This document shows, piece by piece, positions 1 to 4,594 of a stretch of DNA of 6,450 bases. Where the stretch lies: contig JAFKJZ010000422.1 of the NCBI GenBank assembly GCA_017305815.1, positions 1 through 6,450 on the forward strand. Reading direction: 5' to 3'. Below the pieces are notes generated by a model. That model saw nothing but the letters and a program-made list of their open reading frames with translations. It was not told the origin of the DNA and made no database searches. Positions within the stretch are counted from its first letter, which is position 1. Each line of letters starts with the position of its first letter. The position numbers and the translations under genes are program-made. The stretch is from Hyphomicrobiales bacterium. Its GTDB lineage: Bacteria; Pseudomonadota; Alphaproteobacteria; Rhizobiales; Kaistiaceae.

Positions 1-291
1 TTCCGCCGTCCAGAGGCCGAGCAGCTTGTCGAAATAGTGCGACTGGATCCAGGACTTCAGGAACCGGGTCGGCACCGACAGGTTGACCGAGGCGCCATCC
101 GCGCCCTCGAATTCGACCCGGGCGAACCAGCTCGAAAAGACGTCCTCGCCCAGCTCGGTCCGGAGCCGCGTCTTGACGCGCTCCCACAGCACCGCATCGG
201 CACGACCGCTCATCGGCTGAACCTCATCGACGGCGAGAGCCCGCAGGGCCGAAGCCCCCGATCCGAATTCGCCAGTCCTGTCGTCGCGCAT
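1..291 (-). CDS. dnaA: Chromosomal replication initiator DnaA, N-terminal part (cut by left window edge)
   Basis: DnaA is the AAA+ ATPase that binds DnaA boxes, opens the origin and also acts as a transcription factor. Only the first 97 codons are present, reading in frame to base 1. Residues about 34-93 match DnaA domain I (helicase-loading and self-interaction domain): a conserved LWERVKTRLRTELGEDVFSSWF stretch (here residues 35-56) followed by the strand-helix segment LSVPTRFLKSWI at 71-82, which aligns with the E. coli segment LYAPNRFVLDWV. The ATPase and DNA-binding domains lie outside the window. I chose the ATG at 289-291 because a GAGAGGGG Shine-Dalgarno sits 5 nt upstream (297-304). 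An internal ATG at 211-213 (codon 27), preceded by GAGG, would remove a poorly conserved tail and is a real alternative. The gene is 31 nt downstream of a rhodanese gene on the same strand, so it is probably co-transcribed with it. Family assignment is firm; the start is moderately sure. Confidence 0.93.
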   Translation of the reverse strand, partial: MRDDRTGEFGSGASALRALAVDEVQPMSGRADAVLWERVKTRLRTELGEDVFSSWFARVEFEGADGASVNLSVPTRFLKSWIQSHYFDKLLGLWTAE

Positions 292-322
292 CTGAGCCCC
301 TCTCGTATCGAATGGCATCTAT

Positions 323-769
323 TCATGATTGGACCCAAGGCAGTCCCGCGGCTTTCCAGCCATCCACGGAACCACGATGTCGGCCCTCGTCCAGCGGCCC
401 TTCGAAGCCGCCGGCAATGTTGAAGCACCGGTCGTAACCGGCATCGGCCAGGGCGTTCGCCGCCGCGAGGCTGCGCGCGCCGGACCGGCACAGAAAATAC
501 AGGGCCGTCTCGCGGCCGACGCCGCGCCGGTCCAGCTCGGCCGCCAGCACCTCGGCGAAGTCGGCGTTGACCGCCATCGTCGGGTAGCTCTGCCACTCCA
601 CCAGCAGCGTCTCCTTGCCGATCGCGCTCAGATCGACGATGCCGACATAGGCCCACTCGGCCCGGGTCCGAACATCGATCAGCATCGACTGCGGCTCGCT
701 GGAAAGACCTTCCCAAGCCTCATCGGCCGAAACGTCGCCGGCGAAGCTGCCGGCAGGCGAACGAGACAT
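323..769 (-). CDS. Single-domain rhodanese-like protein (sulfurtransferase family)
   Basis: A 148-residue protein with one rhodanese domain and no signal peptide or membrane segment, so probably cytoplasmic. Visible landmarks are the LIDVRTRAEW motif at about 30-39 (the conserved Asp and Arg of the fold) and the active-site loop CRSGAR at 94-99, with Cys94 as the presumed persulfide-carrying nucleophile. A six-residue loop is the form typical of sulfurtransferases rather than of Cdc25-type phosphatases. The C-terminal NIAGGFEGPLDEGRHRG region (about 117-133) is the usual end of the domain and precedes a short tail. The ATG at 767-769 has a GAGGGGG Shine-Dalgarno 4 nt upstream (774-780). The gene lies directly upstream of dnaA on the same strand with 31 nt between them. 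Substrate and physiological role cannot be read from the sequence; sulfur transfer in tRNA or cofactor thiolation is possible but unsupported here. Confidence 0.86.
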   Translation of the reverse strand: MSRSPAGSFAGDVSADEAWEGLSSEPQSMLIDVRTRAEWAYVGIVDLSAIGKETLLVEWQSYPTMAVNADFAEVLAAELDRRGVGRETALYFLCRSGARSLAAANALADAGYDRCFNIAGGFEGPLDEGRHRGSVDGWKAAGLPWVQS

Positions 770-808
770 ACTGCCCCCTCACGCACATGACCGTCAGATC
801 ATGGGCTA

Positions 809-817
809 TGTGTAAAA
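809..817 (-). promoter_or_regulatory. DnaA-box-like 9-mer
   Basis: On the minus strand this reads TTTTACACA, which agrees with the relaxed DnaA-box consensus TTWTNCACA at all nine positions, though not with the strongest form TTATCCACA. It lies 40 bp upstream of the rhodanese start codon, within the probable leader or promoter of the rhodanese-dnaA transcript, where DnaA could act on its own expression. A second, poorer match (AAATACACA, 1027-1035) lies about 210 bp away. One short site can arise by chance, so confidence is low. Confidence 0.3.
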
Positions 818-865
818 CGCTAAGTTGATACAGGGTGGTGGAGGTTCTTCCAGAACGCGGAAGCA

Positions 866-881
866 GTTAAATACGCATAAA
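866..881 (-). promoter_or_regulatory. CtrA-like binding site in an AT-rich island
   Basis: The minus strand reads TTTA-N7-TTAAC, one mismatch from the alphaproteobacterial CtrA consensus TTAA-N7-TTAAC. It sits in the most AT-rich part of the window (about 862-905), roughly 100 bp upstream of the rhodanese start and in the orientation of the rhodanese and dnaA genes. CtrA is the cell-cycle response regulator that controls replication and cell-cycle genes in this class. Placement upstream of a dnaA transcription unit makes the match plausible, but it rests on one site seen by eye. Confidence 0.33.
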
Positions 882-927
882 CACTACATATAGAGTAAAC
901 TTAATGTCCGCGCTTTCACTGCCTGTA

Positions 928-949
928 CGCCCCTAAACTTTCAGGGGCG
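928..949. other. Stem-loop, 7-bp perfect stem
   Basis: CGCCCCT (928-934) and AGGGGCG (943-949) are perfect inverted repeats around an 8-nt AT-rich loop. The right arm can also pair with the CGCCC at 955-959, giving a competing smaller hairpin. There is no T tract on the minus strand, so it does not look like an intrinsic terminator for that strand. It could be a protein-binding dyad or a leader-RNA structure. No function is assigned. Confidence 0.35.
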
Positions 950-1068
950 AGAAACGCCCGTTTGAATAATGGCCGGCTCACCCGTCCGGCGGAGGACGAC
1001 TGCTGTCGCCGTCTCCATGAACAGGAAAATACACAGGGGGTTGGTGGCTCGCAACGGCGATGGGCCAA

Positions 1069-1248
1069 GATTCGCCCGCGCCCCCGCGCCGCACCCCCTG
1101 CCTTCCGCCCCCTCACTCCCGCCAGCCCGTCCGAATCCCTTACGACTCAAAGGGTTCAGATGGCGTCCGCCGGGACCGAGAAAAGATCCGAAGCAGGCGA
1201 AAAATATTCGACCCGCGCCTCTTGACTCGCCCAGAATCCGCCCGAGTC
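1069..1248. promoter_or_regulatory. Cluster of six GANTC (CcrM methylation) motifs
   Basis: GANTC occurs at 1069, 1133, 1144, 1224, 1234 and 1244 (first base of each). The last three are spaced exactly 10 bp, with a GCCC-type pentamer between them, and the outer two form a dyad (GACTC ... GAGTC). The sites at 1133 and 1144 lie in the arm and loop of an imperfect hairpin (1133-1157: GAA-t-CCCTT pairing with AAGGGTTC). By eye I find only about six more GANTC sites in the rest of the window. GANTC is the target of the cell-cycle adenine methyltransferase CcrM in alphaproteobacteria, and hemi-methylation of such sites modulates promoters, including those of replication genes. The motif positions are observed; the regulatory role is inferred. 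Confidence 0.55.
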
Positions 1249-1383
1249 GATGGAGACCGATCGGACCGCAACGCAAGTCATTGATTTTGTTTATCAAATG
1301 CTGCGAAGCAGTCTGGCCGTCGGCGCTCGCGCCATGGCCAAAACGGCATTTCTGAGGCAAGGCAGTCACTTACCCGCATAACA

Positions 1384-1411
1384 AAAAAGCCCGGCCGAAG
1401 CCGGGCTTTTT
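1384..1411 (-). terminator. Intrinsic terminator of rpsT
   Basis: A perfect 12-bp inverted repeat, AAAAAGCCCGGC / GCCGGGCTTTTT, encloses a 4-nt loop. Read on the minus strand the loop is TTCG closed by C-G, the extra-stable UUCG tetraloop, and the stem is followed by a T run. It begins 22 nt after the rpsT stop codon. Because the A and T runs are symmetrical it could work in both directions, shielding the dnaA control region from rpsT transcription. Confidence 0.94.
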
Positions 1412-1433
1412 GTCAATCCCCAGAACTCTGAGA

Positions 1434-1700
1434 TCAGGCGGAGATCGCCTTCACGCGAGCGGCAAGGCGCGAAACCTTGCGGGAAGCGGTGTTCTTGTGC
1501 AGCACGCCCTTCTGGGCAGCGCGCATCAGTTCCGGCTGGGCGCTCTTGAGCGCATCGGCGGCGGCGGCAGCGTTGCCGGAAGCGATCGCCTCCTCAACCT
1601 TGCGGATGAAGGTGCGCATGCGGCTGCGACGGGTGCGGTTGACCTCGGCACGGCGAGCAATCTTGCGGGTCGCCTTCTTGGCGGACGGCGTATTGGCCAT
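1434..1700 (-). CDS. rpsT: 30S ribosomal protein S20
   Basis: S20 is a small basic protein of the 30S subunit that binds the 5' domain and the 3' minor region of 16S rRNA. This 88-residue protein is close to the family's usual length (87 in E. coli). It begins [17 protein letters not shown], the Lys/Arg-rich N-terminus typical of S20, continues as a long helical protein with an Ala-rich stretch at about 40-50, and carries the conserved [16 protein letters not shown] block at 64-79. The ATG at 1698-1700 is preceded by an AGGAAGG Shine-Dalgarno at 1707-1713 with 6-nt spacing; an in-frame ATG 15 codons further upstream has no such support and adds non-family sequence. The gene has its own promoter (1811-1839) and terminator (1384-1411), so it is probably a single-gene unit. 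Confidence 0.98.
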   Translation of the reverse strand: MANTPSAKKATRKIARRAEVNRTRRSRMRTFIRKVEEAIASGNAAAAADALKSAQPELMRAAQKGVLHKNTASRKVSRLAARVKAISA

Positions 1701-1776
1701 GAGGGGCCTTCCTGAAAAAGCGGTTCGTTGGACTTTCCGTGCCACAAACCCACGCGGAATTCGGGCTAAACGGAAG

Positions 1777-1796
1777 GGGCGGCTTCGCGGCCGCCC
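1777..1796 (-). other. GC-rich hairpin in the rpsT leader
   Basis: GGGCGGC (1777-1783) and GCCGCCC (1790-1796) form a 7-bp all-GC stem with a 6-nt loop. It falls 8-27 nt downstream of the start point predicted from the rpsT promoter, so it would sit near the 5' end of the rpsT mRNA. It could also hinder transcription reading through from the upstream hydratase gene. Only a weak T-containing stretch follows, so a true intrinsic terminator is unlikely. Confidence 0.45.
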
Positions 1797-1810
1797 GGGT
1801 TCATGGCGGG

Positions 1811-1839
1811 CTTATAGTCGTCTGCCCGCGCGGCGTCAA
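1811..1839 (-). promoter_or_regulatory. Sigma-70 type promoter of rpsT
   Basis: On the minus strand TTGACG (1834-1839, five of six to the -35 consensus) is separated by exactly 17 bp from TATAAG (1811-1816, five of six to the -10 consensus). The predicted start is the A at 1804, seven bases past the -10 element, giving an rpsT leader of about 104 nt. The promoter lies 17 bp after the end of the enoyl-CoA hydratase gene, so rpsT need not depend on upstream transcription. Confidence 0.75.
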
Positions 1840-1855
1840 TCGGGAAGCGCCGGAT

Positions 1856-2629
1856 TCAGCGGTTGCGGAACGCGGCCGGCCGCTTGTCGAGAAAGGCCGC
1901 CATGCCCTCGCGCGCATCCTCGGTGGCGAAGAGCGAATGAAACAGCCGACGCTCGGTACGGATGCCTTCGGAAAGCGGGCTTTCGAAGGCGCGGTTGACC
2001 GCCTCCTTGGCCATCAGCACAGACGGGCGCGACAACGCGGCGATCTTCTGCGCCGCCGCCAGCGCCTGCTCGACCAACTCGGCCGCCGGCACGACGCGCG
2101 AGACCAGGCCGATCCGCTCCGCCTCGGTCGCGTCGACCATCCGGCCGGTCAGGACCATGTCCATCGTCTTCGCCTTGCCGACCGAGCGGGCGAGGCGCTG
2201 GCTGCCGCCGGCGCCCGGGATCAGGCCCAGCGTGATCTCAGGCTGGCCAAATTTCGCGTTGTCAGCGGCGATGACAAGATCGCACATCAGCGCCAGCTCG
2301 CAGCCGCCACCGAGCGCAAAGCCGGCGACCGCCGCGACGACCGGCTTGCGCACGCGCGACAGCCGCTCCCAATGCGCGACGAAATCGTCGAGGAAGACGT
2401 CGACATAGCCGAGCGCCTGCATCTCCTTGATGTCGGCGCCGGCGGCGAACGCCTTCTCGGATCCGGTCAGCACGATCGCGCCGATGGCGTCGTCCGCCTC
2501 GAAGGCGTCGAGCGCGGCGTTCAGATCGGCGATCAGCTGGCGGCTCAGCGCGTTCAGCGCCTTGGGACGGTTCAGGCGGATGAGACCGACGGCGTCCCGC
2601 GTCTCGACAAGGATGGTCTCATAAGCCAT
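1856..2629 (-). CDS. Enoyl-CoA hydratase (crotonase family)
   Basis: A 257-residue enzyme, full length for the short monofunctional crotonase family, expected to hydrate trans-2-enoyl-CoA to 3-hydroxyacyl-CoA in fatty-acid or amino-acid beta-oxidation in the cytoplasm. The CoA-binding and oxyanion-hole segments AAGADIKEM (62-70) and ALGGGCELA (105-113) are intact. Both catalytic acids of true hydratases are present: Glu111 in GGGCEL and Glu131 in FGQPEITLG, matching Glu144 and Glu164 of rat mitochondrial crotonase. The pair argues for hydratase rather than isomerase or hydrolase activity. The C-terminal [21 protein letters not shown] (235-255) is also typical. The ATG at 2627-2629 has a GGAG Shine-Dalgarno 6 nt upstream (2636-2639). 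It lies between mutM and rpsT on the same strand, as in other rhizobial dnaA regions, where the orthologue is, as I recall, annotated fadB1. The exact substrate is unknown. Confidence 0.95.
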   Translation of the reverse strand: MAYETILVETRDAVGLIRLNRPKALNALSRQLIADLNAALDAFEADDAIGAIVLTGSEKAFAAGADIKEMQALGYVDVFLDDFVAHWERLSRVRKPVVAAVAGFALGGGCELALMCDLVIAADNAKFGQPEITLGLIPGAGGSQRLARSVGKAKTMDMVLTGRMVDATEAERIGLVSRVVPAAELVEQALAAAQKIAALSRPSVLMAKEAVNRAFESPLSEGIRTERRLFHSLFATEDAREGMAAFLDKRPAAFRNR

Positions 2630-2744
2630 GGCGCGCTCCGCTCTTCCGGTTGTGCCCTGCTCCGCCGGCGAGGGCGGCGCGAAGGGCAGATCGAGGCAAA
2701 CGCCTAGCCGACGCGTCCCGGACCTTCAAGGGCGCCGGCTCCCC

Positions 2745-2769
2745 TCCTCCCGCGAGCCACGCGGGAGGA
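2745..2769 (-). terminator. Strong hairpin just after mutM, possible transcription end
   Basis: TCCTCCCGCG (2745-2754) and CGCGGGAGGA (2760-2769) form a perfect 10-bp stem with a 5-nt loop, starting 3 nt past the mutM stop codon. On the minus strand the stem is followed by purines rather than a T run, so it is not a classical intrinsic terminator; it could protect the mutM mRNA 3' end or assist factor-dependent termination. The rest of the mutM-hydratase gap (2630-2744) shows no convincing promoter. Confidence 0.45.
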
Positions 2770-2772
2770 AGA

Positions 2773-3642
2773 TCATTTCTGGCAGGTGGCGCAGAAGAAG
2801 GTGGAGCGACCGGACTGCACCTTGCGCTCGATCACGCCGGAACAGTCGAGCTTCGGGCAGGGTTCGCCCTCGCGGTCGTAGACGCGGAACGAATGCTGGA
2901 AATAGCCGAGTTCGCCATTCGCCTGGCGGTGGTCGCGCAGCGACGAGCCGCCGGCGGCGATCGCGGCCGCCAGCACCTCGCGGATCGCCGCCGCCAGCCG
3001 GTCGGCGGCTTTCGCGGTGAGCGAGCCAGCGGCCCGCTCCGGCGACAGGCCGGACATGTTGAGCGCTTCGCAGACATAGATATTGCCGAGCCCGGCGATC
3101 AGGCCCTGGTCGAGGAGGGCCGCCTTCAGCGGCGCCTTCTTCGCCTCGAACAGGCGATGCAGGACCTTGCCGTCGAAGGCGTTGCCGACCGGCTCGACGC
3201 CGAGGCCGGCGAGATGGCGCGCCGTCTCGATGCCGGCGCGCGAGGCGAGATCCATGAAGCCGAAGCGGCGAGGGTCATTATAGATGACGCGCTTGCCGTT
3301 CGAGAGATGGAAGACGACGTGGTCATGCGCCAGCGCTTTTCCGCGCGGATGATGGAAAGCGCCCGGCATCTCCGGTTCGGCGAGCGGCCCCTCCTCGACG
3401 CGGAACGAGCCCGACATGCCGAGATGCATGATGACGACGCTGCCGTCGTCGAGATCGGCAAGCAGATATTTGGCCCGCCGCCCCAGCCCGTCGATGCGCC
3501 GTCCGGTCAGCCGCTCGGCGAAGCGCTCGGGAAAGGGAAAGCGCAGGTCCGGCCGGCGCTGCTCCAGCCGGTCGATCACGGCGCCTTCCATTGCGGGGGC
3601 GAGGCCCTGGCGGACGGTTTCTACCTCGGGAAGTTCTGGCAT
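2773..3642 (-). CDS. mutM: Formamidopyrimidine-DNA glycosylase (Fpg/MutM)
   Basis: A bifunctional base-excision-repair enzyme that removes oxidised purines such as 8-oxoguanine and nicks the strand by beta,delta-elimination. The protein is 289 residues, slightly longer than E. coli Fpg (269). The N-terminus [10 protein letters not shown] fixes the start: after Met removal the Pro is the Schiff-base nucleophile and the next Glu is catalytic. Lys58 (in RRAKYLL), Met77 (MHLGMSG) and the Arg-Arg-Phe at 125-127 (NDPRRFG) correspond to the catalytic and base-stack-filling residues. The H2TH DNA-binding region spans about 170-205, including the [11 protein letters not shown] block at 184-194. The C-terminal zinc finger uses C262, C267, C284 and C287, a CX4C...CX2C spacing, with Arg279 in the GRSTFFC loop. 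No clear Shine-Dalgarno precedes the ATG at 3640-3642. It is divergent from ubiE and is followed by a hairpin, then the hydratase gene. Confidence 0.98.
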   Translation of the reverse strand: MPELPEVETVRQGLAPAMEGAVIDRLEQRRPDLRFPFPERFAERLTGRRIDGLGRRAKYLLADLDDGSVVIMHLGMSGSFRVEEGPLAEPEMPGAFHHPRGKALAHDHVVFHLSNGKRVIYNDPRRFGFMDLASRAGIETARHLAGLGVEPVGNAFDGKVLHRLFEAKKAPLKAALLDQGLIAGLGNIYVCEALNMSGLSPERAAGSLTAKAADRLAAAIREVLAAAIAAGGSSLRDHRQANGELGYFQHSFRVYDREGEPCPKLDCSGVIERKVQSGRSTFFCATCQK

Positions 3643-3737
3643 TTAGGCTGCGTCAACTCTGCGGGTGTCGGGGCCGTGGCGCATGAAGGGCGCTTCGGTT
3701 ATCAAGGACTTCGATTTTCCCGAGATCGGGCGGGGGG

Positions 3738-3757
3738 GCGCCGCTTCTCCGCGGCGC
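3738..3757. other. Hairpin and G7 run in the mutM-ubiE divergent gap
   Basis: GCGCCGC (3738-3744) and GCGGCGC (3751-3757) form a 7-bp stem with a TTCTCC loop, immediately after a run of seven G (3732-3738). It lies 53 bp upstream of the ubiE start, in the 168-bp gap from which mutM and ubiE are transcribed in opposite directions, and would probably fall in the ubiE leader or promoter. I found no good -35/-10 pair for either gene in this gap. Confidence 0.35.
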
Positions 3758-3810
3758 GACCCGTCCAAGCGATCTCTGGCTCACATGCGTAATATAAGGA
3801 GTGGGACGCC

Positions 3811-4590
3811 ATGGCGACCGAATCTCGCAGCGAGACGCCCGGAACGGGCCGCGCCTCCTTCGGATTCCGCGATGTCGACGTCGATGCCAAGCAGGGCATG
3901 GTCAATGACGTCTTCCACAAGGTCGCCTCGCGCTACGACCTGATGAACGACTTCATGTCGGCCGGGCTGCACCGCGTCTGGAAGGACGCGATGGTGTCGT
4001 GGCTGACGCCGCCGCGCAACCGCCCCTTCGAGGTGCTCGATGTCGCCGGCGGCACCGGCGACATCTCGTTCCGCATCGTCGAGCGCTCGCACAAGTCGGC
4101 GACCGCCACTGTCTGCGACATCAATGCCTCGATGCTGGAAGTCGGCCGCGAGCGCGCCGAGAAGCGCGGCCTCGCCGACCATGTCAGCTTCGTCGAGGGC
4201 AATGCCGAGGAGCTGCCCTTCGAGAGCAACCGCTTCGACGCCTATACGATCGCCTTCGGCATCCGCAACGTGCCGCGCATCGACCAGGCGCTGAGGGAGG
4301 CCCACCGCGTGCTGAAACCGGGCGGCCGCTTCCTCTGCCTGGAGTTCTCCGACGTCGACGTGCCCGGCCTCGACAAGATCTACGATTTCTATTCGTTCAA
4401 CCTGATCCCGGCGATGGGCAAGGTGGTCGCCGGTGATTCCGAAAGCTATCGCTACCTGGTCGAATCGATCCGCCGCTTCCCGCATCAGGAGCGCTTCGCC
4501 GAGATGATCCGGCAGGCGGGCTTCGCCAAGGTCTCCTATCGCAATCTGACGGGCGGCATCGCCGCCATCCACTCGGGCTGGAAAATCTGA
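3811..4590 (+). CDS. ubiE: Demethylmenaquinone/2-methoxy-6-polyprenyl-1,4-benzoquinol C-methyltransferase UbiE
   Basis: UbiE is the SAM-dependent C-methyltransferase of ubiquinone synthesis (and of menaquinone synthesis where that pathway exists). The 259-residue protein has a complete class I methyltransferase fold: the [16 protein letters not shown] segment at 35-50, SAM-binding motif [11 protein letters not shown] at 76-85, the acidic residue Asp103 ending strand 2, NAEELPF at 131-137, FGIRNVP at 149-155 and LKPGGRF at 168-174. The UbiE signature [12 protein letters not shown] at 213-224 and the C-terminal [11 protein letters not shown] confirm the family over generic methyltransferases. 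The ATG at 3811 has a TAAGGAG Shine-Dalgarno at 3795-3801 with 9-nt spacing. ubiB follows after only 4 nt, which indicates translational coupling and one operon. Given the ubiB neighbour, the ubiquinone role is the likelier main one. Confidence 0.98.
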   Translation: MATESRSETPGTGRASFGFRDVDVDAKQGMVNDVFHKVASRYDLMNDFMSAGLHRVWKDAMVSWLTPPRNRPFEVLDVAGGTGDISFRIVERSHKSATATVCDINASMLEVGRERAEKRGLADHVSFVEGNAEELPFESNRFDAYTIAFGIRNVPRIDQALREAHRVLKPGGRFLCLEFSDVDVPGLDKIYDFYSFNLIPAMGKVVAGDSESYRYLVESIRRFPHQERFAEMIRQAGFAKVSYRNLTGGIAAIHSGWKI

Positions 4591-4594
4591 CGCA

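Larger units (their letters stand above)
770..1383. other. Gene-free control region between the rhodanese-dnaA pair and rpsT
   Basis: About 610 bp with no convincing coding sequence. The part nearest the rhodanese start (about 800-910) is AT-rich for this genome and carries a DnaA-box-like 9-mer and a CtrA-like site. The part from about 1040 to 1260 is rich in C runs and holds six GANTC motifs. A smaller AT-rich patch with a 5-bp dyad (TTGAT at 1281-1285, ATCAA at 1293-1297) follows. I found no clean -35/-10 pair for the rhodanese-dnaA transcript, so its promoter is not placed. Open frames here (for example 969-1355 plus and 941-1369 minus) encode low-complexity Arg/Pro/Gly-rich sequence unlike any family I know. 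Leader RNA, a small RNA or origin elements are possible but not shown. Confidence 0.6.

Noticed and set aside
1027..1035. Second DnaA box (AAATACACA)
   Set aside because: Two mismatches at the first two positions of the consensus make it no better than chance.
941..1369. Open frames on both strands within the gene-free region upstream of the rhodanese gene (also 969-1355 plus)
   Set aside because: The products are low-complexity Arg/Pro/Gly-rich sequences, overlap each other on opposite strands and have no convincing Shine-Dalgarno.
1739..2707. Open frame of 322 codons on the plus strand across the enoyl-CoA hydratase gene
   Set aside because: It is antisense to an intact crotonase-family gene with both catalytic Glu residues. 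The translation is Arg/Ala/Gly-rich without family motifs, as expected of antisense frames in high-GC DNA.
2650..3792. Open frame of 380 codons on the plus strand across mutM
   Set aside because: It lies opposite a complete Fpg gene with catalytic N-terminus and zinc finger; no domain is recognisable in it. Length alone is not evidence at this GC content.
3790..3795. TAATAT as a -10 element for ubiE
   Set aside because: It overlaps the Shine-Dalgarno region, would start transcription inside the ribosome site, and has no matching -35 element 17 bp upstream.
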